From Prochlorococcus marinus str. MIT 9301 (GTDB lineage: Bacteria > Cyanobacteriota > Cyanobacteriia > PCC-6307 > Cyanobiaceae), in the NCBI RefSeq assembly GCF_000015965.1, contig NC_009091.1, forward strand, positions 620,001-684,000: 64,000 bases of DNA. The letters run 5' to 3'. Below are positions 8,268 to 16,886 of this stretch, in pieces. The position numbers were made by a program, and so were the translations under genes. The notes beneath the pieces were generated by a model. It saw only the letters and a program-made list of their open reading frames with translations, was not told the origin of the DNA and ran no database searches. Positions within the stretch are counted from its first letter, which is position 1, and every line of letters starts with the position of its first letter.

Positions 8268-8832
8268 CTTTTTTTGATGAATATTCTTTTAGAAGAGATA
8301 TTCCACTTATCGGACTGTAACATCCTATTACTGCACTTCCTTCTTCCGCAAATAAACCACCATTTGGATTGGCCTTTACGAGAAACATTGATCCTTCATT
8401 TTCTATTTCACCAATTCTTAATTCGACCTTATAATTTCCTGATGGCGAGAAAAATATTTCATCTTGTTTTTCAACTTTTGTTGGCAATGAATTTCTGCAA
8501 ACAATATTCCCCTTCTCTTCTGCTTGATTAGCGATACATTTTTGAAAATTTGCGAATTTAGATAACTGCCCTATATCTTTTGGTAAAAATCCATAAATGC
8601 CATAATATGATTGCGATGATTTGAGCATCGAATTGACAATTAAACTTGCTTCTTTTTGCCTTGATTTGTTTAACGATGTTTTTAAAGGAGGAACTATTAG
8701 TCTCGCAGTTAATCCAAGAAGAGAAACAACAATAATAAACTCTAGGAATGTAAATCCTTGTTCGAAAAATGATTTTCTCTCAAATTTCTTTTTACGAAGA
8801 TTTTTTTTAATCAACTTATTATTGAGCTTCAC
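8263..8832 (-). CDS. Accessory pilin, PilA paralogue (short, tail-less form)
   Basis: This 189-residue pilin has a basic 26-residue leader and G|FTFLEFIIVVSLLGLTARL. It shares with PilA the blocks KSRQKEASLIVNS, FANFQKC, SPSGNYKVELRIG, VKANPNGGLFA and GSAVIGCYSP. It begins with GTG at 8832, overlapping the preceding gene's end by 14 bases. The frame stops (TGA at 8263-8265) four bases beyond an A7 run, and a long compatible frame continues in the next register (see 7329-8267). The short form is a plausible complete pilin, so both short and long products could function. Confidence 0.82.
   Translation of the reverse strand: MKLNNKLIKKNLRKKKFERKSFFEQGFTFLEFIIVVSLLGLTARLIVPPLKTSLNKSRQKEASLIVNSMLKSSQSYYGIYGFLPKDIGQLSKFANFQKCIANQAEEKGNIVCRNSLPTKVEKQDEIFFSPSGNYKVELRIGEIENEGSMFLVKANPNGGLFAEEGSAVIGCYSPISGISLLKEYSSKKA
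8269..8275 (-). other. A7 homopolymer at the frame junction of the pilin
   Basis: The coding strand reads TCATC-A7-GCTTGA. The upstream frame ends four bases after the tract. The downstream frame is closed by a TAA roughly 15 bases before it, so the frame change must happen within about 25 bases and this is the only run of such length there. Loss of one A joins the two frames. Confidence 0.8.
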
Positions 8833-9640
8833 TTATATATCTTGTTTTAAATTTAAAAGGTGCAATGGAAATTGATGTTACGGCAGATCCGTTTCCATAA
8901 ACTTCTAAATTTTTCTCTAAATTTAGACTGAAATATCCTTCTGCATTTTGATTTAAATTAACTATTGGAGATAGCTCAGAAACAAAAAACATATATTTCG
9001 TTCTATTTCCAGAAGCTTCAATAAAGTTTGAATCCATTCCTATTCCGGTCATTTTAAATCCGTTATATTGAAGATCGCATCTTGAGGTAGTACCTCCGTT
9101 ATTTACGCAATACTTATTATCGATATTTTTTTCTCCTCTCCAATTAGTAAGCTTCGTATTAAATTCTTTGGGAATTGATATATTACTTTTTGATTGGATG
9201 ACTTTTGTAGGCCCTTCTTTGCTAGTAGCCCAAAAATAATTGCCAGATTTATACTTACCAGAAACAGTAAAGTTATTCTTAAATATTATTGATATAAAAC
9301 TATATCCACCTTTTTTAATATTCATATCTTCTGAAAGATAAAATTTCTTATTTTCATTGAGATCATTTTGACTAGAAAGCTCACTATTTAATAAATTTAT
9401 ACATTTTGCCCCACTAAAATCGGGAGAGCTTCGATAATTTGGGAAAGGATTACTTTGACACACATCAATTCTTCTGATTGTTGCTTTAAATGAGTTAGCT
9501 CTAATAAGGCATGCAGTTTTTCGGGGAATAGCACCATTACAATTTAAAATTCTTGCTGATGAATAAACAGGTTTATTAAAATTCCATGCAAGAAGAATAA
9601 AATAACCAATAAATAAATTTAATATCGATATCTTTCTCAT
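8819..9640 (-). CDS. Secreted protein of unknown function in the pilin locus
   Basis: The 273-residue product has an N-terminal hydrophobic signal segment (ISILNLFIGYFILLAW) and then a mostly polar domain with several cysteines (LNCNGA, TACLI, DVCQS, AKCINL, YCVNN, SRCDL), suggesting disulphides in the periplasm or outside the cell. No family was recognised. The stop overlaps the GTG start of the repeat-tail pilin by 14 bases, so the two are probably cotranscribed and the protein may serve that pilin. Confidence 0.6.
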   Translation of the reverse strand: MRKISILNLFIGYFILLAWNFNKPVYSSARILNCNGAIPRKTACLIRANSFKATIRRIDVCQSNPFPNYRSSPDFSGAKCINLLNSELSSQNDLNENKKFYLSEDMNIKKGGYSFISIIFKNNFTVSGKYKSGNYFWATSKEGPTKVIQSKSNISIPKEFNTKLTNWRGEKNIDNKYCVNNGGTTSRCDLQYNGFKMTGIGMDSNFIEASGNRTKYMFFVSELSPIVNLNQNAEGYFSLNLEKNLEVYGNGSAVTSISIAPFKFKTRYISEAQ

Positions 9641-9692
9641 AATTAAAAGTTCTTTAGGTGAATCTTTTTAAAATTATGTCTAATAACAATGA

Positions 9693-10178
9693 TTAATATC
9701 TTATACCTAATTTAGGATCAATCCAAATGCATTTACCTCTCTTTACAACATATTCGCCATTTTTATTTTTAAATATACTTCTTGCTGTTAATGTTTTTAA
9801 ATTAATTATGTTTAGATTTTTGATGAACTTTTGATTTTTATTTAAGTCTTTGTAGTATTCAATCTTAGTTATCAGTAAATTATTTTTTTGAATTACAGAA
9901 AAAATCTCACTACTGTTTTCGATAAAAATACCTGATTCTAATCTTTCACTTATTGGTAAAAACTCATCTTTAATTTCATCATAGTAATGTAAAAAACCAG
10001 TATTTATATTAAAGACATAATCATTATAATTTTTTTCTTTGAAATTCAATTCGCATCTTAAAGCTTGAAAATCTTCAAATACTATTGGAGTATTTTTTGA
10101 ACATCCAATTATAAAAAATAAAAAAAATAAACATAATTTATTTTTATTTATTAGTTTCGAAGAATTGTATCTATTCAA
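9693..10178 (-). CDS. Putative lipoprotein, unknown function
   Basis: A 161-residue protein with a short hydrophobic signal ending in the lipobox FIIGC, followed by SKN. The body is Lys/Ile/Asn-rich with repeated beta-like segments (FNINTGFLHYYDE, GEYVVKRGKCIWIDP). It lies on the same strand as, and upstream of, the secreted protein and pilin. No family recognised. Confidence 0.55.
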   Translation of the reverse strand: MNRYNSSKLINKNKLCLFFLFFIIGCSKNTPIVFEDFQALRCELNFKEKNYNDYVFNINTGFLHYYDEIKDEFLPISERLESGIFIENSSEIFSVIQKNNLLITKIEYYKDLNKNQKFIKNLNIINLKTLTARSIFKNKNGEYVVKRGKCIWIDPKLGIRY

Positions 10179-10198
10179 TTTTTCAATAATTTAGAATT

Positions 10199-10435
10199 TT
10201 AAGCTACCTTATATGATTCATTTATTTTATTCCAACCTTCCTTCTGAAGTATTAATAGTTTTTTTTGTGCTCTTATAGTTGTCAGTCTTTTCTTAAATAT
10301 TAACTGCTTATTCTCTGATTTAATAATTGCCCAATAAATAATAAATCCTTCATTAAAAGGGTTATTAAAGTCCCTTTCAAAAACCACTAATTTACTCTTG
10401 TTTTTATTAACTAATGAAATTTCGGGATACATCAC
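10199..10435 (-). CDS. DUF1651-like small protein
   Basis: A 78-residue protein with the pattern KSKLVVFERD near the N-terminus and RLTTIRAQKKLLILQKEGWNKI near the C-terminus. It resembles the layout of cyanobacterial DUF1651 proteins, which have an N-terminal phosphate/Arg-rich strand and a C-terminal helix ending in GW. It lacks the initial GWL of the two clear DUF1651 members at 37863 and 40308, so the match is moderate. Function unknown. Confidence 0.5.
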   Translation of the reverse strand: MMYPEISLVNKNKSKLVVFERDFNNPFNEGFIIYWAIIKSENKQLIFKKRLTTIRAQKKLLILQKEGWNKINESYKVA

Positions 10436-10623
10436 AATTTAGAGTATCTTAATTCAGTTAACAACCTCATCTCCATGTGTCAAGTGAAATTACTCTTGGC
10501 ATCTAATAATTAGTTCTTTATTCTTTTTTTTTTAATTCAATAAATAAGGCTTTGACTTTATATGATTTTAAAGATTTAATTTGCATAACAAAAATTTAAA
10601 AGCCTAATAATTTTATCTAGCAA

Positions 10624-11475
10624 ATGATTCATAGGAAAATTCTATTTTTAATTATCTTTATAAATTTTCTGCTTGCATCATGTGCATTAATTAAACAAGA
10701 TATTAAAAAAAATGATGTCAAAAAAATAAAAATATCTGAAGAGAAGAAAATAGCAAAAGTTGTTGAGGAAAAAGATCCCAGAGACTTAAAGGAAGAATTA
10801 AATTTTCCTGAGGAAAATATTAAAGAAGTTAAACTAACTAAAATCAAAATAAATAATAATGAAAAAGTTGAAAATATTGAAAAATTAAAAAAAGATTTTT
10901 ATCTAAACTTTGCTTTTGGCTATTCAAATTTAGAAAATTATGATGTTTATAATACTTCCACAAATAGAGCAATATGGGATGATAGGTACACTGAATTAGG
11001 TCATACTATTGAGATAGGTTTAGGTTATGACTTTGGGAAAATAAGAACAGAAATATCATATGCTCGAGAAAATGGAAGATTTGATGAATACCTTACTTAT
11101 TTTGACAATAGTATTACTAAAATTGGAAATGAAAGAGGGAAATTGCATAAAGATTTTTACATAGTAAATATTTACTATGATTTCAGATCTAAAAAAAAAA
11201 TCACTCCATTCATTGGCTTAGGAACTGGATTTGTTAATAGTGTTCAAGATTCAGCTCCTTTTATTCCTGAATATGTAAGACAAGCACTTGTTTTACAGTT
11301 AAAAGGAGGTTTGAGTTATGAGTTTTATGATAAAAATGTCATGTATCTAGAAGGATTCATTAGGAATGCAAAATCTCACACAACAAACGATGGCTTGGGT
11401 ACACCTTATATCTACGAAGCTAAAAAGGGATTTGATTCGTCAGGAATACAAATAGGATTTAGAAGAATTCTTTAA
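10624..11475 (+). CDS. Lipoprotein with small outer-membrane beta-barrel domain
   Basis: The 283-residue product begins with a signal ending in the lipobox LLASC. A Lys/Glu-rich linker follows (residues about 22-95), then a barrel-like domain of alternating aromatic strands: FYLNFAFGYSNL, HTIEIGLGYDFGK, RTEISYARENG, FYIVNIYYDF, ITPFIGLGTGF, LKGGLSYEFY, YLEGFIRNA, ending IQIGFRRIL. This matches an eight-stranded OmpA/OmpW-type porin-like fold. It lies alone on the plus strand between pilin genes and may be an outer-membrane accessory of the pilus locus or unrelated. Confidence 0.6.
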   Translation: MIHRKILFLIIFINFLLASCALIKQDIKKNDVKKIKISEEKKIAKVVEEKDPRDLKEELNFPEENIKEVKLTKIKINNNEKVENIEKLKKDFYLNFAFGYSNLENYDVYNTSTNRAIWDDRYTELGHTIEIGLGYDFGKIRTEISYARENGRFDEYLTYFDNSITKIGNERGKLHKDFYIVNIYYDFRSKKKITPFIGLGTGFVNSVQDSAPFIPEYVRQALVLQLKGGLSYEFYDKNVMYLEGFIRNAKSHTTNDGLGTPYIYEAKKGFDSSGIQIGFRRIL

Positions 11476-11503
11476 AATAAAAATTTCTATGCAATATATT
11501 TAA

Positions 11504-12295
11504 TTATTCAAACCTAAAACATTGTGAGGGATTTCTAGGGTTCCAGTAAATACATTTAGGTCTTGCTTCTTCAGCTAATCTAGCCTCTTCAGCTAATCTT
11601 TCTTCTTCAGCTAATCTAGCCTCTTCAGCTAATCTAGCCTCTTCAGCTAATCTAGCCTCTTCAGCTAATCTAGCCTCTTCAGCTAATCTTTCTTCTTCAG
11701 CTTTTTTAATTTGAAACACTGTAAAACAAGACATAAAATCTTTTTCTCCAACGTTGAAAGATGAATATTCTTTAATGTTTGATATTCCTCCGATTGGGTT
11801 AAAGCAACCAGTTACACTACTACCTTTATCTTGATAGCCCATTCCATTTGGAATTGCTCTTACTTGAAAGATAATATCAGAATTATTTATTTCAGTGGTT
11901 TTGAGTTCAACTTTATAATTTCCTGATGGAGAGTAAAAATAGTTTTCACTACCGTCTATTGCGGCAATAGTATTTGGATTACAAACTTCGCTACCTTTTA
12001 TCGCAACTTCTTGAGAGATACACTTATGGAAAGATGCAAATTTACTAAGCGGTTTTATTTTAGTTGGTAAAAATGATGTCAATGAATAATTAGCTTTTAC
12101 TGCTTTAAGTACACTATTAACTATTAGAGTCGCTTCTTTTTGCCTTGCTTTATTAATTACAGCCCCAAACAACGGAAGAGATATACTAAAAGTTAAGCCA
12201 ATAATTAAAGTTACGAGTAGAATCTCAACAATCGTATATCCTTGTTCTTCTCCGCATAAAGTATTTTTTTTAGGAAAAAAGATTTTTTTAACCAT
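11504..12295 (-). CDS. Accessory pilin with (AEEARL)n tail
   Basis: A PilA paralogue with G|YTIVEILLVTLIIGLTFSI and the shared blocks KARQKEATLIVNS, FASFHKC, SPSGNYKVEL, VRAIPNGMGYQ and GSSVTGCFNPIGG. After the pilin domain come eight 6-residue AEEARL/AEEERL units, predicted as a charged helix, and a terminal module PKCIYWNPRNPSQCFRFE. Its C-x10-C with NP-x-NP echoes the C-E-L-Y-P-N-D-P-K-C unit of the neighbouring pilin. I prefer ATG at 12295 (MVKKIFF, like MVKSFF of PilA); a longer frame starts at 12325. Confidence 0.82.
   Translation of the reverse strand: MVKKIFFPKKNTLCGEEQGYTIVEILLVTLIIGLTFSISLPLFGAVINKARQKEATLIVNSVLKAVKANYSLTSFLPTKIKPLSKFASFHKCISQEVAIKGSEVCNPNTIAAIDGSENYFYSPSGNYKVELKTTEINNSDIIFQVRAIPNGMGYQDKGSSVTGCFNPIGGISNIKEYSSFNVGEKDFMSCFTVFQIKKAEEERLAEEARLAEEARLAEEARLAEEARLAEEERLAEEARLAEEARPKCIYWNPRNPSQCFRFE
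11570..11703. repeat. 18-bp tandem repeat encoding AEEARL
   Basis: Roughly eight units of an 18-base repeat (CTTCAGCTAATCTAGCCT on the plus strand), with two units carrying TTTCTT in place of TAGCCT. It encodes the helical tail of the accessory pilin. In-frame expansion or contraction would change tail length. Confidence 0.93.
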
Positions 12296-12453
12296 AAATC
12301 TAACAAACCATACCAAGCATCTCACTTTATATTCTTTTGTCTAGCTGCATATAAAAAAGACTTATATCCTGCTACTTAGCTATATAAAAATAGTTTAAAA
12401 AAAATGTAAGAGTTTTATATATTTGATTTAAAAAAAAATTAACTATAGAGAAT

Positions 12454-12603
12454 TTAACCAAAATTAACATTTTCTTGAAATAAACCAAATAAGTTATTCC
12501 CAACTATTGCGGTGATTATTAATACGAATGCAACTATAGCGAAAAGAGCACTAACATCTTTTATATCATAAGGTGCTTTGAATAAGGGTTTCTGGTCTGC
12601 CAT
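12454..12603 (-). CDS. Small single-TM protein (49 aa), unknown
   Basis: The frame starts with ATG at 12603 and encodes MADQKPLFKAPYD, one hydrophobic segment (SALFAIVAFVLIITAIVG) and a short polar tail. The organisation resembles small thylakoid or cytoplasmic-membrane subunits, but I do not recognise it. It precedes a bidirectional hairpin terminator region on one side and the pilin locus on the other. Confidence 0.6.
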   Translation of the reverse strand: MADQKPLFKAPYDIKDVSALFAIVAFVLIITAIVGNNLFGLFQENVNFG

Positions 12604-12698
12604 GGTTATTAAATCTATAAGCGCAATTTAATCATATTAGTTTAATTCTTGTGAGAAGTATTAAATAGTTATTTAGTCTTAAGGTTGGACAAAAAAAA

Positions 12699-12720
12699 AG
12701 CCACTAAAAGTGGCTTTTTC
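12699..12720. terminator. Rho-independent terminator, probably bidirectional
   Basis: Stem GCCACT/AGTGGC with an AAA loop. It is flanked by nine A on one side and five T on the other, so it can end transcription from either strand. It sits between the DUF4278 gene and the 49-residue membrane protein, both on the minus strand. Confidence 0.8.
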
Positions 12721-12737
12721 TTTTAATGGTTAAAAAA

Positions 12738-12839
12738 CTAGCTTGTGTAAGCCTTTCCTCTATAAGTTAGTTCATTGTGCTGCTTTTTAGCTGCTTCTTT
12801 GTTTTGGACGTATTTTTGTCCTCTGTAAATAAGAGTCAT
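12738..12839 (-). CDS. DUF4278 family mini-protein (33 aa)
   Basis: The product has two copies of the Y-R-G motif: MTLIYRGQKY at the start and ELTYRGKAY at the end, separated by a helix QNKEAAKKQHN. This is the layout of cyanobacterial DUF4278 proteins. A good ribosome-binding site (GGAG) lies upstream, and a GC-rich structured leader precedes it (see 12840-12945). Function unknown. Confidence 0.72.
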   Translation of the reverse strand: MTLIYRGQKYVQNKEAAKKQHNELTYRGKAYTS

Positions 12840-12945
12840 TTTTTAAGCTCCGGTTTCGCTTAAGTCCCCGTTCCATGGCTTAAGTCGATTTGCGGCTTGC
12901 TATACGCAAGTTGAACGTTTTGGTAGCGGTTGCTACAAATTTATA
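12840..12945 (-). promoter_or_regulatory. Structured 5' leader of the DUF4278 gene
   Basis: Unlike the surrounding DNA this stretch is GC-rich and holds three successive potential hairpins on the minus strand: GTAGC/GCTAC (12923-12936), CTTGC/GCAAG (12896-12910), and two CTTAAG blocks (12859-12864, 12879-12884) that can pair around a loop. A -10-like TATTATAA lies just upstream. This suggests a leader of about 90 bases or a small RNA. No known riboswitch class was recognised. Confidence 0.5.
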
Positions 12946-13145
12946 ATAACATTCATTGAAATTATTTGTCTAGGTTTTTAATAAATAAACTTAATATATG
13001 AATGATAGATTAGGTTTCTGCTAAAAATATTTATACATTTTTTTTATGTAATTACTTACAGGTTACATTTTGTTCGTTTTTGACAAGTATTTTTTATTTA
13101 ATGAACTTTTAAATGTAAAATTCTTAAGATTATAAAATTTGTTTT

Positions 13146-13340
13146 ATGTTTTCTAGAAGCAAAAAACCTACAGTAAAAAAATCTGCAATAGTTGAAGAGA
13201 CTCCATTATTTGCTCAATTATTACCATTCGCAAACAGAATGAATGATAAGGTCCAATTGGTAAATGCTTTGGCTTTTACTTTTATTATGGGATTCTCAAT
13301 TTTTGGAATTGCTCTATGGAAACTATCAGGGCTGACCTAA
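13146..13340 (+). CDS. Small single-TM protein (64 aa), unknown
   Basis: A basic N-terminus (MFSRSKKPTVKKS) is followed by TPLFAQLLPFANRMNDKVQLVNALAFTF and a TM segment (LAFTFIMGFSIFGIALWKL). It is not recognised. It is preceded by about 200 bases of AT-rich DNA and converges on the 85-residue gene. Confidence 0.6.
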   Translation: MFSRSKKPTVKKSAIVEETPLFAQLLPFANRMNDKVQLVNALAFTFIMGFSIFGIALWKLSGLT

Positions 13341-13345
13341 ATATT

Positions 13346-13603
13346 TTATTTTTGCAAAGCATCAATTTTTGATTCTTTGTTTTCAATTATGGTTATTAAC
13401 CATCTAGAGGCTAGCCCTCTGGATATTGATCTATTTTTTAGAAATCTACATATATATACGTGTAGATTTTTTTCGTTTTTGGAGTTAAATTTTTCCTCAA
13501 AATCTAAGATATCCTCTTCTGATGTTCTTTTTCTTAGCTCGTCCACCAATGCATGACTGGAGGAATCGTTAAAGAAGTTCCCAATATTTAAGCTTAATGT
13601 CAT
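13346..13603 (-). CDS. Hypothetical protein (85 aa)
   Basis: A small soluble protein with a predicted helical pattern (HALVDELRKRTSEEDILDFEEKF; ISRGLASRWLITIIE). No domain recognised. It stands downstream of nrdJ's 3' end on the same strand, convergent with the 64-residue protein. Confidence 0.5.
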   Translation of the reverse strand: MTLSLNIGNFFNDSSSHALVDELRKRTSEEDILDFEEKFNSKNEKNLHVYICRFLKNRSISRGLASRWLITIIENKESKIDALQK

Positions 13604-13691
13604 AAATAATTTATGTCCCTATTTAAGAGGTAGCCATAAATTAAATTTTTAAAAACTAATTTATATTTTTTATTTACAAATAACTTAATAT

Positions 13692-16025
13692 CTAGTCTTT
13701 TGGTTTAGCTAGAGGAAGCAGGCACTTATCTGAATCACAACCTGCTGGTCCTGCTTCAGATAGTTCTCCAACATCATATTTATTCAAAGCGTCAAAGAAA
13801 TCGTTATTAACTTTCCTTTCTATAACTTTATTTTGCAATGATATATATTCCTCTTTACTAATTGGTTCAAAAGGTAATCTCGGGAAAGTAGCGTTGGCAC
13901 TAAATCGAGCTAGCAATGCCGCTGAAATATATCCCTCATTATTTTCTATAGCATTATGTATAGCCTTAGCTAGATCCTCTATTTCGTTTTCTCTAAATTC
14001 TACTGTTGCAGAGGTATTATGCTCTGTGTAAAATTTTTGCACTTGCATGTAAAAATCAAATTGAGCTAATGCTGAGAAATTATTTATATCTATTTGGTCC
14101 GCTCCGTCTATATTTGCCCAACTAACTTCTGTAGGGATTTCAACTAACCATTCTGTGCATCTAGGATCAAATGGATTATCAAGCAAGCAGCCATTTTCAT
14201 CTTTATCAGATTGAGATGGAACAACTGAGTAACCATAATCCATGCAAGCTAAAGCAATTGGATCATTTTTCCTGAAAGTTATTCTTCTAATGAATCTTTG
14301 AGCTTTTGGCGGATGCCAACCTGGAGCTGCCCCAGTTAGAAGACTTTTAGTCCCAGCTGGCTGAACAGTTGTGCATCGATTTGGCCTTCTTAGATTATGT
14401 TTATCACAATATTCCCATACAGTTTCTTTTACTATTTTTCTCCAAGAATCTAAGAATTTAGCTTCTTTTTCTTTGAATGCCTTCCCTTCTTCGCTATTAG
14501 GCCTTCCTGCTTCCCACCACTTCAACCATGGCGTCCCAAAAGCATGTACACAGAAGTCAAATAGTCCTGTAAAACTTACCCCAACAATAGGGTCATATTC
14601 TCTACTTTTTCTGTAACGCTCAACTTCAAATTCATGATTAAGTAAGCATGCTACGGAAAGAGCTGCGGCTTTAAAAGCTTTTTTTTGCTCTTCAAAATCT
14701 CCCGGATCAATCTGATTTAAATGAACTTCAGCCAAATTACAGTGGAAATCATTTCCCAAGATCTCCCCGCAAGGGTTAAGTCCATATCTACTCATCCTGT
14801 GGTCTAACTCTTCTTCTGAAAATGGACCATAACTACTATTTATCCAATTTCTCGCTTCATCCTTACCTTGTTCTGAGTAAATTTCAATAAATTCCTTTCT
14901 CAATTCATCATCTTTGAGAATATCTGCATTTGACCTTGCGATTGCCTCTGGAGCAAATTGAATAGCTCCCTCACCTGAATGGAATTGTTTTGTAACTGCA
15001 TCCAAAACAGTTTGGTAAGTTGGTTTTGTATGGTAAACCCTAGTATGATTAGCCATCCTGAGAGCATCTTTTTCAGGATCTATTCTCCAATTACCATTCT
15101 CATCTTGACTCCATAAATTTTCTTTTGCCGATGCTGCTTCCTTATCATCTGAAGCAAATTGTCTCATCCCAGCGCTTCTTCTTATATTCCCAGCAACTAT
15201 GGTTACCGCAGCTTCATCAATTAATAAACAACACTCCACTGTACTTAATTTCCTGCCAATTGCCTTTCCAAGAAGTGATGCGACTCTGGAGTAAAGATCT
15301 TTCAATTTGATAGGATTTGCCATCCCACCAAAACCTTTTAATGATTCTCCAGCAGGCCTAATATCTTCCAAATCAATATAAACATCAATTTCTCTTTCAA
15401 GATTTTCATTACTTGATGCCTCAAGAAGATATTTGTAGCTATCTACCCATCCTCTTCTGCTATCTCCAACTTTGATATGAAGGTCTTTCCCTTTGATTTC
15501 TAATGATGATTTTTCTTTCCTTTGATTTATAGGAGTTATTCCAACTTCACTAACTGATTTGATATTTATTTTGTTTATTACCGTAGGTAAATTGTTTATA
15601 AAATGAGGCTCAATTATTGCCCCTGTACCACATCCCATCATTGCTAAGTCCATCATCAAAGCAAAGGCTTCCCAATCAATTAAGTTTGTAGAAGTACAGT
15701 TATATGCCCCAGAGAAATTTTGGTTTTTATTAATCCAAGGAGTCCCTCCAATCCATAACCATCTCCCTGAAGGTTGGGCTTTTTGGTTGCTTTGCATCTC
15801 TCTCATTAGGATCAATTCTTCATCAGAAAGTTTTCCTAATTCTTTTAAGCCTGATAAATTCCTTTCACCTACTTCGCTCCAGTTCTCCCTTTTGCCAGAG
15901 ATAGTTTTCCTACTGTAAGATCTAAAAAAAACAGGATAAGCAGCTGGAGCAGTCTTTGGAAAATCATCTTTTTTAAGATTATTGGAATTGCTCTCTGAAG
16001 AAGCTTTATTTGGTGCAACAGTCAC
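13692..16025 (-). CDS. nrdJ: Adenosylcobalamin-dependent ribonucleoside-triphosphate reductase (class II)
   Basis: It makes dNTPs from NTPs using adenosylcobalamin, independent of oxygen and of a di-iron cofactor. Diagnostic segments are SGRWLWIGGTPW, YNCTSTNL (active-site Cys), MGCGTGAIIE, NPCGEILG (radical and Cys region), QPAGTKSLLTGAAPGWHPP and a C-terminal shuttle pair CDSDKC. The expected start is the GTG at 16025 (MTVAPNK). The longer frame to 16088 adds a hydrophobic leader untypical of the enzyme. The product is 777 residues, typical of monomeric NrdJ. No cobalamin riboswitch was recognised upstream. Confidence 0.93.
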   Translation of the reverse strand: MTVAPNKASSESNSNNLKKDDFPKTAPAAYPVFFRSYSRKTISGKRENWSEVGERNLSGLKELGKLSDEELILMREMQSNQKAQPSGRWLWIGGTPWINKNQNFSGAYNCTSTNLIDWEAFALMMDLAMMGCGTGAIIEPHFINNLPTVINKINIKSVSEVGITPINQRKEKSSLEIKGKDLHIKVGDSRRGWVDSYKYLLEASSNENLEREIDVYIDLEDIRPAGESLKGFGGMANPIKLKDLYSRVASLLGKAIGRKLSTVECCLLIDEAAVTIVAGNIRRSAGMRQFASDDKEAASAKENLWSQDENGNWRIDPEKDALRMANHTRVYHTKPTYQTVLDAVTKQFHSGEGAIQFAPEAIARSNADILKDDELRKEFIEIYSEQGKDEARNWINSSYGPFSEEELDHRMSRYGLNPCGEILGNDFHCNLAEVHLNQIDPGDFEEQKKAFKAAALSVACLLNHEFEVERYRKSREYDPIVGVSFTGLFDFCVHAFGTPWLKWWEAGRPNSEEGKAFKEKEAKFLDSWRKIVKETVWEYCDKHNLRRPNRCTTVQPAGTKSLLTGAAPGWHPPKAQRFIRRITFRKNDPIALACMDYGYSVVPSQSDKDENGCLLDNPFDPRCTEWLVEIPTEVSWANIDGADQIDINNFSALAQFDFYMQVQKFYTEHNTSATVEFRENEIEDLAKAIHNAIENNEGYISAALLARFSANATFPRLPFEPISKEEYISLQNKVIERKVNNDFFDALNKYDVGELSEAGPAGCDSDKCLLPLAKPKD

Positions 16026-16158
16026 GATAAAAAAAATGTATGTAAATAACCCGTACTGGAAGAATAACTCTACCTGTGGCGTCTGCAACCATTCTTACCA
16101 CTATTTAACGGTTTGTGTAGAATTATGTTTAATATGAAATCTTTGTTAAAGAAAAGAT

Positions 16159-16866
16159 ATGGAAAGAGTTCCGGAACCTGAATTAATGGAAGAAAAAGAG
16201 CAGGTAATTTCTTATGATGAAGCTGATTTCTCAGAAGGGGAAGTTAATCTAATTAATCAGATAGATTATTATCTTTTAAAAAAAAATATTCTTTTAGGTG
16301 AAAAAGATTTAATAGTTGATTTAGGATGCGGCCCAGGAAATATTTCTGAGAAGTTAGCAACAAAATGGCCTAATACTGAAGTCGTTGGCATAGATGGTTC
16401 TAAAGAGATGATTTTGAGGGCAGAATATAATAAAAAAATTTCTAATGATCCGAAAAAATTAAAAAATTTACGATACATTTGTTCTGATATTAAAGATATT
16501 AGATCAAATGATTTTTTACTTAAAAAAAGAATTAGTTTACTTGTAAGTAACAGTTTGATCCATCATATTACCAATCTTGAAGATTTCTTCAACACCATAA
16601 GAAGTTTGTCTAGTAACATCACTGTGAATTTTCATAAGGACTTAAAAAGGCCATTAGATGAAAAGTCCGCTCTAGAGCTCAAAGCAAAATGTTCAACTAA
16701 ATATAATTCGATTTTAACTAATGATTATTATGCCTCTTTAAGAGCTTCTTATACTTTCAAAGAGTTAAAAAATTTCACTTTGGAGAATGATCTATCCTCT
16801 TTAGATGTTTTTGAAGACGGTGATAATTATTTAATAGTCTATGGTAATGTTTTAAAAACTAATTGA
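16159..16866 (+). CDS. Class I SAM-dependent methyltransferase
   Basis: The 235-residue protein has motif I LIVDLGCGPGNISEKLA, an acidic residue after strand 2 (VVGIDGSKEM), and motif SDIKDI, as in class I Rossmann methyltransferases. LVSNSLIHHITNLEDFF corresponds to motif IV, as in SmtA/UbiE-like enzymes. The substrate cannot be inferred. It is divergent from nrdJ and 20 bases upstream of prfC, so the two are probably cotranscribed. Confidence 0.75.
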   Translation: MERVPEPELMEEKEQVISYDEADFSEGEVNLINQIDYYLLKKNILLGEKDLIVDLGCGPGNISEKLATKWPNTEVVGIDGSKEMILRAEYNKKISNDPKKLKNLRYICSDIKDIRSNDFLLKKRISLLVSNSLIHHITNLEDFFNTIRSLSSNITVNFHKDLKRPLDEKSALELKAKCSTKYNSILTNDYYASLRASYTFKELKNFTLENDLSSLDVFEDGDNYLIVYGNVLKTN

Positions 16867-16886
16867 AAGGCCCTTATAGTAAATAA

